64,000 nt of DNA, taken from assembly GCA_965277435.1 (NCBI GenBank), contig OZ255821.1, positions 5,766,001 through 5,830,000 of the forward strand. The letters are read 5' to 3'. A model generated the notes under the pieces. The model was not told the DNA's origin. It made no database searches and worked only from the letters and a program-made list of their open reading frames with translations. Source of the DNA: Bog-105 sp965277435 (GTDB lineage Bacteria; Acidobacteriota; Terriglobia; Bryobacterales; Bryobacteraceae). Below are positions 1 through 7,656 of this stretch, one piece after another (the stretch's first letter is position 1; every line of letters starts with the position of its first letter). The translations under genes and the position numbers were made by a program.

Positions 1-1513
1 ACGTTCACGGGAGATTGCGGTGCGCCTGGCGATAGGCGCGGGGCGGTGGCGCCTGATTCGTCTGCTGCTGGCTGAAGGTCTTTTGATGGCGGCGATGGGG
101 GCGGCGGTTGGAATTGTGCTGGGGTACGGGGGCGTTCGATTTTTCCAGAATTTCAACATTCCCACGGACATGCCGATCCGGCTGGTTATTGAGCTAGACA
201 GACGGGTGTTTCTGTTCAGCCTGGCGGTCGCGATGCTCAGTGCAATTTTTTGCGGACTGGCTCCGGCGCTGCAAGCCAGCCGCACGAATTTGGTGACGGC
301 CTTGAAGGCAGGCGATATCGATGTGCCGGGACGGCGCAGGTTGTGGGGCCGGAATACGCTGGTGGTTTTGCAAGTGGCCGCGTCGCTGGCGTTATTGACG
401 TCGGCGATGCAGATGATACGCGCGTTCGAAAAGAAATGGAGCGGCGGGCCGGGTTTCAGGACGGAGCGTTTGCTGACGGCGAGCTTCGATCCACATATGG
501 TGCGCTATACGGAAGCACACACGCAGAGGTTTTACGAGGATCTGATCCGGCGGGTACGATTACTTCCCGGGGTGAAATCGGCGGCGCTGACGGGCGGCCT
601 GCCGATGTCGGTTCCCCAGTTTGGGGTGAGCGTTATCCCCGAGGGCTATTCACTGCCGAAAGGTAAAGAGAGCCTGCCGGTGGACATGACGGTGGCTGGG
701 GACGGCTATTTCAAAACGCTGGATGTGCAACTGGTGCAAGGCCGCGGGTTCCTGGCGAGCGACACGGCGAGCTCAACGAAAGTGGCGGTGGTGAACGAGC
801 AGTTTGCGAGGCATTATTGGCCGGGAAAAGAAGCGCTCGGTAGACGATTTCGAATTGATGACGCCAACGGTCCTGTGTTCCAAGTTGTGGGGCTCGCGAA
901 GACGGCCAAATATGAATGGATGGGCGAGCCTGCGACGGAGTTTGTTTATCTGCCGTGGACGCAACATGCGCGGAGCGAGCTGACTCTGCTGCTGGCAACG
1001 GATGGCCCCTCGGCGGCTTTGGCAGAGCCGGTGCGCGAACTGGTGCGAAGTCTGTATCCGGGACAGCCGCTTTTCAACGTGAGGACGATTGAGCAGTTTT
1101 ACGCGCAGCGGGTGATGGGTGCTCCGGTGATGATTGTGGAAACGGTGTGTGTGATGGGGTTAATCGGGTTGGCGCTGGCGCTGGGCGGGTTATATGGACT
1201 GGTGAGTTACGCGGCCGAGCGGAGGACGCGCGAGATTGGCATTCGGATGGCGGTAGGCGCCGACGCGACATCGGTTTTGAAGATGGTTCTGCGGCAGGCG
1301 CTGCTGCTGGTGGCGAGCGGAATATGTGTTGGTCTTTTGCTGGGCCTGGCGATGGAACGAGGCTTGAACTCGGTGTTCCAGACGGCAGGAATCGATGTGC
1401 GCGCGTATCTTCTTATTTTGCCGGTGTTGCTCATTGTGACGACGGTGGCGGCGTTTATTCCGGCGCGGCGGGCGTCGCGCATTGAGCCGTCGCGGGCGTT
1501 GCGGATGGAGTGA
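1..1513 (+). CDS. ABC transporter permease, MacB/FtsX type (acidobacterial duplicated permease), 5' partial
   Basis: The reading frame is open from base 2, so the gene begins before the window; the GTG at 20 is internal. What remains is about 503 residues. It starts inside the first FtsX domain (REIAVRLAIGAG, then two membrane segments to about residue 95), continues with a linker and membrane segment, then a MacB-like periplasmic domain (about 130-340). It ends with a second FtsX domain carrying the REIGIRMAVGA signature and a final segment before PARRASRIEPSRALR. Duplicated FtsX halves without a fused ATPase are the plan of the ADOP permeases common in Acidobacteriota. Such proteins probably form MacB-like export or mechanotransmission complexes with an ATPase encoded elsewhere, but no substrate can be read from the sequence. 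The family is clear; the function is inferred. Confidence 0.9.
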   Translation, partial: RSREIAVRLAIGAGRWRLIRLLLAEGLLMAAMGAAVGIVLGYGGVRFFQNFNIPTDMPIRLVIELDRRVFLFSLAVAMLSAIFCGLAPALQASRTNLVTALKAGDIDVPGRRRLWGRNTLVVLQVAASLALLTSAMQMIRAFEKKWSGGPGFRTERLLTASFDPHMVRYTEAHTQRFYEDLIRRVRLLPGVKSAALTGGLPMSVPQFGVSVIPEGYSLPKGKESLPVDMTVAGDGYFKTLDVQLVQGRGFLASDTASSTKVAVVNEQFARHYWPGKEALGRRFRIDDANGPVFQVVGLAKTAKYEWMGEPATEFVYLPWTQHARSELTLLLATDGPSAALAEPVRELVRSLYPGQPLFNVRTIEQFYAQRVMGAPVMIVETVCVMGLIGLALALGGLYGLVSYAAERRTREIGIRMAVGADATSVLKMVLRQALLLVASGICVGLLLGLAMERGLNSVFQTAGIDVRAYLLILPVLLIVTTVAAFIPARRASRIEPSRALRME

Positions 1514-1564
1514 GTGTTCAAGATGAACCTTTGATGGCTGAAGAAGTCGGCCTGGGAGGCCGAC

Positions 1565-1586
1565 GCAGGCCGAGGGCCCGCCCCAC
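1565..1586 (+). repeat. dispersed GC-rich inverted repeat, short copy
   Basis: The stretch contains GGCCGAGGGCCC followed by GCCCCAC and lies between the permease stop and the next gene. It resembles the core of the inverted-repeat element at 4112-4134 and 53828-53849. It may also serve as a transcription stop for the permease, though no T run follows. Confidence 0.4.
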
Positions 1587-1627
1587 AAAGCTCTCCTGGG
1601 ACCCGTCGGGGACTTTGCGGCCTGAGG

Positions 1628-2113
1628 TCAGTGAGTTCGAGGCAGGTAGAAAGTGATGGCGAATCCGTCGTAGGCCCGGCACCGGGTGTTCATTGAGCAG
1701 CGGCCGGTAGTTTGATAGATCTGCACGATGGTTCCTTGCTTCTGATAACAACGCTCCACGTTCGGTATCTCGCCCCGGTTCGGACCTACGTTCATCGTTG
1801 ACCAACGTCGCTCGCGCAAGTAATCGACCACCTTGCGGTCCAATCGCTGAATCTGCTGCGTAGCACTTCGGTCGTCGATATTGGAACCGACGTCATGCTG
1901 CATCCGGATTGGGTCGTAACGATCCATATTCGCGATGTTGCAAACCTGATCAGGCGTGTTGTTCTGTCGCGGTTCCGACACCTGCCAGGTGGTCAGCGCG
2001 CGCAGATTCCTGAAGTCCTGCGAGACTTTATCGAGGGTCGCAGGCAGGCTCATTGGGCTAAATATAGAAAGATAGGTTAAGCACGTCCAGCGGAGCGGAA
2101 AAGTCGAGGCCAT
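1628..2113 (-). CDS. small secreted hypothetical protein
   Basis: 161 residues from the ATG at 2113. The first 25 residues are hydrophobic and look like a signal peptide or anchor (TCLTYLSIFSPMSLPA). The mature part has four cysteines (in QVCN, ERCYQ and TGRCSMNTRC), which would suit disulfides outside the cytoplasm. The open frame runs further upstream to 2362, but that part is Arg/Pro-rich and is the antisense shadow of the phosphatase, so the short start is chosen. The start lies 2 bp after the phosphatase stop, suggesting the two genes are co-transcribed and coupled. I do not recognise the family. Confidence 0.55.
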   Translation of the reverse strand: MASTFPLRWTCLTYLSIFSPMSLPATLDKVSQDFRNLRALTTWQVSEPRQNNTPDQVCNIANMDRYDPIRMQHDVGSNIDDRSATQQIQRLDRKVVDYLRERRWSTMNVGPNRGEIPNVERCYQKQGTIVQIYQTTGRCSMNTRCRAYDGFAITFYLPRTH

Positions 2114-2115
2114 GG

Positions 2116-2700
2116 TCAGGCGCGGGCTTGCGGGACAGCTTCCTCCCAGCGCCCCTGAGCTTTCAAGATGAGTTCGATGACTTCGCGGGCGGCGCCGTGG
2201 CCGGCGAGACGCCGGGTGGTGTAGTGGCAGGCGGCTTTCAATTCGGGTGCGCCGTCGGCGACGCACACGCCGAGTCCGGCGCGTTGGGCGAGCGGGATGT
2301 CGGGTAGATCGTCGCCCAGGTAGGCTACTTCTTCGGGCGTCACGCGGGCTTTTTCGAGGCATTCTTCGAAGGCCTGCGTTTTTTTCGCCTGGCCTAAGTA
2401 GACGAAAGTGACTTTGAGTTCTTTGGCGCGTTGGGCGACGGCGGGCGAGCGGCGGCCAGTGATGAAGCCGGTCTGTATGCCCATGGTGTGAGCGAGCGAA
2501 AGGCCCTGCCCGTCTTGTGCGTTGAAGATCTTCATTTCGGAAACAACCACCGGAGCGGAATCATCGGCGGAGAGGGAGGAGATGAGGCATACGCCACCGT
2601 CGGTGAGGGTGCCATCGACATCCATGAGGAAGAGCTTGATTTTGCGGGCGCGGGCGAGGACATCGGGCGAGGCGATGGCAGCGAGCGAGACATCGGACAT
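2116..2700 (-). CDS. kdsC: KdsC-like HAD phosphatase (3-deoxy-D-manno-octulosonate 8-phosphate phosphatase)
   Basis: 194 residues, within the usual 160-190 range of KdsC plus a short N-terminal extension. HAD motif I is DVDGTLTDGG (about residues 27-36), with the nucleophile Asp followed by the acid Asp. TGRRS supplies the motif II Thr, and GDDLPDIP supplies the motif IV acids. The protein is capless, as in C0-type HAD enzymes that work as tetramers. Family role: cytoplasmic removal of phosphate from KDO-8-phosphate in lipopolysaccharide core synthesis. No other KDO gene is nearby, so a related sugar-phosphate substrate remains possible. It is followed 2 bp later by the small secreted protein. 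Confidence 0.8.
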   Translation of the reverse strand: MSDVSLAAIASPDVLARARKIKLFLMDVDGTLTDGGVCLISSLSADDSAPVVVSEMKIFNAQDGQGLSLAHTMGIQTGFITGRRSPAVAQRAKELKVTFVYLGQAKKTQAFEECLEKARVTPEEVAYLGDDLPDIPLAQRAGLGVCVADGAPELKAACHYTTRRLAGHGAAREVIELILKAQGRWEEAVPQARA

Positions 2701-2747
2701 GAGCTCATGTTAGCCCGGCCGATGGTAAGTTACTGGGTGAGGATATT

Positions 2748-3035
2748 GTGAGCACGATACAACTGAGCCAGGATATTGAAGTGGAGCCAGCGCAGATTGC
2801 GACGGCCCAGCTTGAGCGCCGTGGAGCGAAGATCAGTTCGAAGGTAGTGAGTGTAGCGTCGGGAGATTTCCAGGATTTGCGTGTGCCGGAAGATTCGCTG
2901 ATCGTGCGCCTGCAGGACGGGGCGGAGTTTGTGATACGAGGGGAAGCGGCGGCGCAGCAAGCGTACGAGCAGCTGAAGCAGGTTAAGGAACGCGAGAAGC
3001 TCGGGTTTGAGCTGGGAGTGACTGAAAGTAGTTAG
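2748..3035 (+). CDS. small conserved-looking hypothetical protein
   Basis: 95 residues from a GTG start with GAGG five bases upstream (GAGGATATTGTG). The sequence is soluble, acidic and free of membrane segments, with a predicted helical tail (QQAYEQLKQVKEREKLG). It is divergent from kdsC with only 47 bp between the starts, so both promoters must lie in that gap. I do not recognise a domain. The balanced composition and the ribosome binding site make it more likely real than a shadow. Confidence 0.5.
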   Translation: MSTIQLSQDIEVEPAQIATAQLERRGAKISSKVVSVASGDFQDLRVPEDSLIVRLQDGAEFVIRGEAAAQQAYEQLKQVKEREKLGFELGVTESS

Positions 3036-3050
3036 TACAGATCGGCTCTC

Positions 3051-3959
3051 TCAAGTCAGGGCGCGTTTCACGGCCTGGCGATAAGGCAGCGGCGGCCGAG
3101 GCAGAATCGCGCGGATCGGTAGTGGATCGCCATTCAGGTCGGTAACAGAGCCATCCAGCACGCCTTTGATCGAACCTTTCGGCAACTTGCCGGCGCGTTC
3201 GATGAGGGGCGCGAGCGCCAGTAGGAGCGACCGCGGGACATCCAATTTAAGGGGATGACGCCGTCCCAGGATCTCTGCCGTCACATCGATCATCTGGTTA
3301 TTTGTCAGCAGATCATCACAACCCACGTCGTAATACTGACCAAACGTGCGCGGATCGTTGAGCACGCCCACGAGGTAGTACACGAGGTCGTCTACGGCGA
3401 TGTTCCGCATCTTTTGACGGCCGCTGCCGAATAAGTTCATGCTTACCGGCTTTTTGGCCTGGCTCACCATCATGTCGAAACCGCGTCCGCCCACCCCAAC
3501 TATCTGGCCCGGCCGGATGACGGTCACATCCAGGCCGCTATGCAACAAAAACTGTTCGGTCTTCCAGCGCTCGCGTACCCACGTGTTCGAGGCATCAGGC
3601 GCGATCCCCAGAGAGGTAACGTAGATGAGCCTTTTCACCCCACGCTCCTGGCAAGCCTTTACGATGTTCTGCAATCCATTCATCTCTATTTCCATAAAGC
3701 CCTGACCCGCCGTATTGGCCTTCTGAGGTGAGAGCGTATGAACGGAAATGTAGGCCGCCTGGACGGATTCGAGCGCATGCTGCATCGAGGCGAGATCTGA
3801 AATGTCACCCTGGACGATCTCGCAGCCACTCTTTGCCAAATCTTGTACTCGAGACGGGTTACGAGCCAAACAGTGGACTGCGTATTGGTCTGCAAGTAGC
3901 GCTTGGGTGACTTTCCTTCCGAGAAAGCCGGACGCTCCGATGACCAGTATTTTTTTCAT
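3051..3959 (-). CDS. NAD(P)-binding atypical SDR family protein
   Basis: 302 residues. The N-terminus has the Rossmann signature GASGFLGRKV (about residues 8-17), followed by an acidic strand end and QGDIS near residue 51. The usual SDR Tyr-x3-Lys is not obvious; instead the centre reads VIRPGQIVG, as in NmrA/NDUFA9-like atypical SDRs that act as sensors, reductases or complex I accessory proteins. The C-terminal third (NNQMIDVTAEILGRRHPLKLDVP) resembles the substrate lobe of these proteins. It faces the small protein at 2748 tail to tail. Its substrate cannot be inferred. Confidence 0.8.
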   Translation of the reverse strand: MKKILVIGASGFLGRKVTQALLADQYAVHCLARNPSRVQDLAKSGCEIVQGDISDLASMQHALESVQAAYISVHTLSPQKANTAGQGFMEIEMNGLQNIVKACQERGVKRLIYVTSLGIAPDASNTWVRERWKTEQFLLHSGLDVTVIRPGQIVGVGGRGFDMMVSQAKKPVSMNLFGSGRQKMRNIAVDDLVYYLVGVLNDPRTFGQYYDVGCDDLLTNNQMIDVTAEILGRRHPLKLDVPRSLLLALAPLIERAGKLPKGSIKGVLDGSVTDLNGDPLPIRAILPRPPLPYRQAVKRALT

Positions 3960-4012
3960 AGGCTACAGAAAGGCGGCGGACGAGTCCCGCCGCGGCAGAC
4001 GCGAGTGCCCAA

Positions 4013-4171
4013 TGTCACTTAGTTTTGATACAGACCCAGTTAGGGTGGGGAAAGATAGTGCGGCTGGTAGTGGCTTTGAGCCGAAAGAATGCCGCCACGA
4101 ATGGCGGCATAGCAGGCCAAGAGGCCCGCTCCACGCACGGCAGTGAACGCTTCTGGAGAAAGTAAGTGACA
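4013..4171. mobile_element. MITE-like inverted-repeat element
   Basis: The left end TGTCACTTA (4013-4021) is the exact reverse complement of the right end TAAGTGACA (4163-4171). The match continues inward with one mismatch and then TTT. Inside is the perfect stem GCCGCC-ACGAAT-GGCGGC (4091-4108) and a GGCCAAGAGGCCC palindrome. The 10-mer GCGAGTGCCC occurs on both sides (4001-4010 and 4178-4187), as a duplicated target might. No protein is encoded. A degenerate second copy lies at 53759-53880. This is probably a short non-autonomous element; no matching transposase is in the window. Confidence 0.5.
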
Positions 4172-4190
4172 TGGGGCGCGAGTGCCCGCG

Positions 4191-5432
4191 CTACTTTACG
4201 TATTTGGATAACGGGTCATTCGCGAAGATGGTTTGGAGGTTGGCCGGCGGGATGTTCGTCCCGAGATAGCCGTTCATCACGCGGATGAATTCGTTAGCGA
4301 TGACGCCGTAGCCGGTGTTGGTGGGGTGAATGCCGTCGAGTGAGAAGAGGCCGCCGAAGAAGCCGGTGGTCAGCGTGGTCTGGCTGTCGATTGCGTAACC
4401 GTGTTTATGGATGTCGTCGACCAGGCGGTGGATGTCGACGACGACACCGCCGTGGGCGAGGGTATCGGCCGCGATGATCAGGTTGTAGAAATTAACGGTG
4501 GCGCTTACTTTGGCGGCGTCGGAGGCGGTCAGAACGCAGGGCAAAGCGGGGACGCCTAAGTCGGGCAGTGGGGCCGGGCACAGGGCAGGGAGCGGGCCGG
4601 GCTTCTGGCCGGTCAGGATTTGATCGATCAGTGTCTGCGAGCCGGAGCGGACGAAGTCGTTGGGGCCGATGCCGAGCATGGACGTGACGGTGTCGAGGGG
4701 GAGACCGGCTTGTTTCGCGACATCGACCGTGGACGTGAAGAACGCGATTTCGGTGACGTCGGGCACGGTGGCGGTAATGAGTTTAGCGCCGGTTCTGCTG
4801 AGGATGTCGAGTTCCTGGTTGTAATCGATAGCGAACTGGTCGAGTGGGGTGAGCGCGCTCAACTGGCCGACAAGGGCGGGCACCAGGGCGTCGTTGTTGC
4901 CGAGCCAATCGATCAAGATGTTCGGCCGCAGCGATGTGGCGAGTTCCATTTCGGTGGGCGCTTTACCCTGCAGCAGAGAAGGAAATCCGAGAACGACGGT
5001 AGCCCACAGGGTTTCGGGGTTGGTGGAGGTTGGATCCGGGCGCAGGGTGAGAGCGGAAGGCACGGTGAGGCCGGGGACGGCAATGTTGGTCGGTTGGATA
5101 CCCGGGTTGTCGCGCGGGGCGGGCACTGATCCGGGGGCGGGGAGGATGACGGTGGGCGGTCCAACGCTGACCAGTTGCAAGACGTTAGGAATGCCGGGAA
5201 ACGGAACGAGTGGCAAGGTGAGCGGCCAGCCGGCTTGTTTGGCGATCACGGCGGCATAGCCGTTGGACACCTGGGAATCGAGCAGAGAAAAATTTTGAAC
5301 ACCGGCGGACAGAGAGTCGCCGACGACGACGAAGCGGGAAAAGCCGGGTGCGTTTTGGCCTGAGTTTTGGGGCTGTGCCTGGAGCAGTGCCGATGAGCAC
5401 GTAAGGGACAGTAATATAAGCGCAGTTTTCAT
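4191..5432 (-). CDS. secreted GDSL/SGNH-family hydrolase
   Basis: 413 residues with a clear signal peptide (MKTALILLSLTCSSALLQAQ). SGNH block I is VVVGDSLSAG (about residues 35-44, nucleophile Ser). Block III is WLGNNDALV near residue 178, with the Asn. Block V is DGIHPTNTGYG near residue 365, with the catalytic Asp and His. All four blocks appear, so the enzyme is probably an active lipase or esterase outside the cytoplasmic membrane. The insert rich in Pro and Thr between residues 75 and 140 is unusual for the family. A strong GGAGG lies five bases before the ATG. It may follow the esterase gene upstream as a separate unit, with a 160-bp gap. Confidence 0.85.
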   Translation of the reverse strand: MKTALILLSLTCSSALLQAQPQNSGQNAPGFSRFVVVGDSLSAGVQNFSLLDSQVSNGYAAVIAKQAGWPLTLPLVPFPGIPNVLQLVSVGPPTVILPAPGSVPAPRDNPGIQPTNIAVPGLTVPSALTLRPDPTSTNPETLWATVVLGFPSLLQGKAPTEMELATSLRPNILIDWLGNNDALVPALVGQLSALTPLDQFAIDYNQELDILSRTGAKLITATVPDVTEIAFFTSTVDVAKQAGLPLDTVTSMLGIGPNDFVRSGSQTLIDQILTGQKPGPLPALCPAPLPDLGVPALPCVLTASDAAKVSATVNFYNLIIAADTLAHGGVVVDIHRLVDDIHKHGYAIDSQTTLTTGFFGGLFSLDGIHPTNTGYGVIANEFIRVMNGYLGTNIPPANLQTIFANDPLSKYVK

Positions 5433-5575
5433 ATGGTCCTCCGATGAGTGATAAGACAGACTTCTTTGAGTTAGTACTTTTAGGAATTACCCTGGAGCGT
5501 ACGTAACTCGATACTAGGCGGAGATGGGGTTGAGATTCAAGACATTCTCTACCAGAATTTTCTGAGTGTGAAGAA

Positions 5576-5598
5576 GGCAGGCTAAAGCCTACCCTACG
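5576..5598 (+). repeat. dispersed palindromic repeat, family A, copy 1
   Basis: Contains AGGCTAAAGCCTACCC with the palindrome AGGCT-AA-AGCCT. The stop codon of the esterase at 5594 (TAG on the minus strand) lies inside the repeat. Other copies start at 14643, 18148 and 26253, all in the same orientation. Confidence 0.6.
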
Positions 5599-6451
5599 GT
5601 AAGCTGTGGAGCCAAGCGGCGAGGAGGTCGGGCCAAGTGCGGAGTACTGGGTCGTTTTGGGCGAGACCGACACCGTGGCGGCCTTTGAGATAGATATGCA
5701 TTTCGGCGGGCACACCCGCTTTTCGCAGAGCTAAATAAAACTGGACGCTATTCTCAACGGGCACGACCTGATCTTCACTGGTGTGAAAAAGAAAGGTGGG
5801 CGGCGTGCGGCTGGAGACCTGGCTTTCATTGGAGAGGGATCGGACCAGTACCGGATCGGGCTTGTCGCCGAGTAGGGCGTGGAGGGAACCGAGGTGGACG
5901 TAGGGCGCTTCGAGCGTGATGACCGGATAGGCAAGGATGAGGAAATCGGGACGGGAGCTTTGGCGATCGATAGGGTCGGACGTGTGGATATCGCCGTTAT
6001 CGAAATGGGTGCCGGCAGTGGCGGCGAGATGGCCTCCGGCGGAGAATCCCCAGACACCGAGGCGGTTGGGTTCGATACCAAATTCGGCGGCGTGGGCGCG
6101 AACGTAGCGGATGGCGCGCTGGGCGTCCCATAGTTCGACAGGGTAGTGGTATTTGGGACCGAGGCGGTACTTGAGAACGAAGGCGGCCATGCCGTGAGCG
6201 TTGAGCCATTCGGCAACCTGGGTGCCTTCGTAATCGAAGGCGAGATGGACGTAGCCGCCGCCGGGGAAAACGATGACGCCGGACTTGGATTTGTTCTGGG
6301 GCAGCGGGTAGATGGTGAGGCTCGGGATGTCTTCGGGGGCGGAACCTTGTGCGCCCGGGGCGGTGGTGGGCCAGAGAGGGATAACGGGGTGGTCGGGGGT
6401 TTGGGCTTGGAAAAGCTGGGATAGGAATAAGAGCAGGAAGCAGAATTTCAC
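5594..6451 (-). CDS. secreted alpha/beta hydrolase (acetylesterase-like)
   Basis: 285 residues from a GTG start with AGGAA nine bases upstream. The signal peptide is MKFCFLLLFLSQLFQAQ. The oxyanion-hole region is FPGGGYVHLAFDYEG. The nucleophile elbow is GFSAGGHLAA (about residue 126), and the Asp and His of the triad appear in SEDQVVPVENS and GRHGVG. This pattern matches the BD-FAE/Axe-like esterases that remove acetyl or feruloyl groups from plant polysaccharides. The start is four bases after the kbl stop, so it is probably co-transcribed with sdaA and kbl although the functions look unrelated. Confidence 0.85.
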   Translation of the reverse strand: MKFCFLLLFLSQLFQAQTPDHPVIPLWPTTAPGAQGSAPEDIPSLTIYPLPQNKSKSGVIVFPGGGYVHLAFDYEGTQVAEWLNAHGMAAFVLKYRLGPKYHYPVELWDAQRAIRYVRAHAAEFGIEPNRLGVWGFSAGGHLAATAGTHFDNGDIHTSDPIDRQSSRPDFLILAYPVITLEAPYVHLGSLHALLGDKPDPVLVRSLSNESQVSSRTPPTFLFHTSEDQVVPVENSVQFYLALRKAGVPAEMHIYLKGRHGVGLAQNDPVLRTWPDLLAAWLHSLP

Positions 6452-6455
6452 GAAT

Positions 6456-7637
6456 TTAGATTCCTAATTCCTGTTTGCAGGCGGCGAATTGAGCGGCCGC
6501 GAATTCGAGTTCCTCGGGTTTGTGAGCGGCGGAGATTTGCACGCGGATGCGGGCTTTGCCCTGGGGGACGACAGGGAATGAGAAGCCGATGACGTAGACG
6601 CCGCGTTTGAGAAGAGCGTCGGCCATGCGGGTGGCAAGGGCAGCGTCGCCGAACATGACGGGGACGATGGGGTGTTCGCCGGGCAGGAGGTCGAAGCCGA
6701 GAGTGGACATGCGGTCGCGAAAGAGTTGGGTGTTTTGGAACAGGCGTTCACGCAATTCAGTTGAGGCGGTGAGTAGTTCGAGGACTTTGAGGGAAGCGGC
6801 GGCGATGGGCGGGGCGAGGGTGTTTGAGAAGAGATAAGGGCGGGAGCGCTGGCGCAGCAGTTCGATGATTTCTTTGCGGGCGCTGGTGTAGCCGCCGCTG
6901 GCGCCGCCGAGCGCTTTGCCGAGGGTGCCGGTGATGATATCGACGCGGTCGGAGACACCGAAATGTTCAGGAGTGCCGCGGCCATGTTTTCCCATGAAGC
7001 CGACGGCGTGCGAATCGTCGACCATGACCATGGCTTGATACTTATCGGCGAGATCGCAGATGGCGGGCAGGTTGGCGATGTAGCCATCCATGGAGAAGAC
7101 GCCATCGGTGGCAATGAGGCGATGGCGAGCGCCGCTGGCTTCTTTGAGTTTGGCTTCGAGGTCGGCCATATCGCCGTTTTTATAACGAAAGCGGGCGGCT
7201 TTGGAAAGGCGGATGCCATCGATGATGCTGGCGTGATTCAACTCATCGGAGATGATGGCGTCTTCGGCTTCCATGAGGGTTTCGAAAAGGCCGCCATTGG
7301 CGTCGAAGCAGGAGCTGTAGAGGATGGTGTCTTCGGTGCCGAGAAACTGGCTAATGGCGGCTTCGAGGCGTTTGTGTATGGTTTGTGTGCCACAGATGAA
7401 ACGGACGCTGGCCAGGCCATAGCCCCACTCGTCGAGAGCGTGACGAGCTGCTTCCAGGACAGCAGGATGATTGGCGAGTCCGAGGTAATTGTTGGCGCAG
7501 AGGATGAGAACTTCGCGGCCGTTGACGTTGACTTCGGGGCCTTGCGGCGTTTCGATGGTGCGCTCTTTTTTGAAGAGGCCGGCTTGTTCGATGCCGCTGA
7601 TTTTTTCGCGGAGGACGGGTTCGACGTTGGCGTACAT
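6456..7637 (-). CDS. kbl: glycine C-acetyltransferase (2-amino-3-ketobutyrate CoA ligase)
   Basis: 393 residues, close to the 398 of the E. coli enzyme. It belongs to the alpha-oxoamine synthase family of PLP enzymes. The PLP lysine is in TGTLGKALGG (about K241), and VDDSHAVGFMGKHGRG holds the Asp-x-His that contacts the cofactor. It cleaves 2-amino-3-ketobutyrate with CoA to glycine and acetyl-CoA, the second step of threonine breakdown. The first-step enzyme, threonine dehydrogenase, is encoded at 13535-14572, not adjacent as in E. coli. It lies 19 bp after sdaA and 4 bp before the esterase. Related family members (8-amino-7-oxononanoate synthase) are possible, but the nearby tdh favours Kbl. 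Confidence 0.88.
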   Translation of the reverse strand: MYANVEPVLREKISGIEQAGLFKKERTIETPQGPEVNVNGREVLILCANNYLGLANHPAVLEAARHALDEWGYGLASVRFICGTQTIHKRLEAAISQFLGTEDTILYSSCFDANGGLFETLMEAEDAIISDELNHASIIDGIRLSKAARFRYKNGDMADLEAKLKEASGARHRLIATDGVFSMDGYIANLPAICDLADKYQAMVMVDDSHAVGFMGKHGRGTPEHFGVSDRVDIITGTLGKALGGASGGYTSARKEIIELLRQRSRPYLFSNTLAPPIAAASLKVLELLTASTELRERLFQNTQLFRDRMSTLGFDLLPGEHPIVPVMFGDAALATRMADALLKRGVYVIGFSFPVVPQGKARIRVQISAAHKPEELEFAAAQFAACKQELGI

Positions 7638-7656
7638 AAGTAGAGGTTGGGTCTGG

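Noticed and set aside
2114..2362. Upstream extension of the small secreted protein frame to 2362
   Set aside because: This part is Arg/Pro-rich and lies within the kdsC-like gene on the same strand in another frame. The ATG at 2113 gives a signal peptide and a 2-bp gap.
6464..7219. 251-codon open frame in a second minus-strand frame
   Set aside because: It lies wholly inside kbl and has a Ser/Pro/Ala-rich composition typical of a shadow frame in GC-rich DNA.
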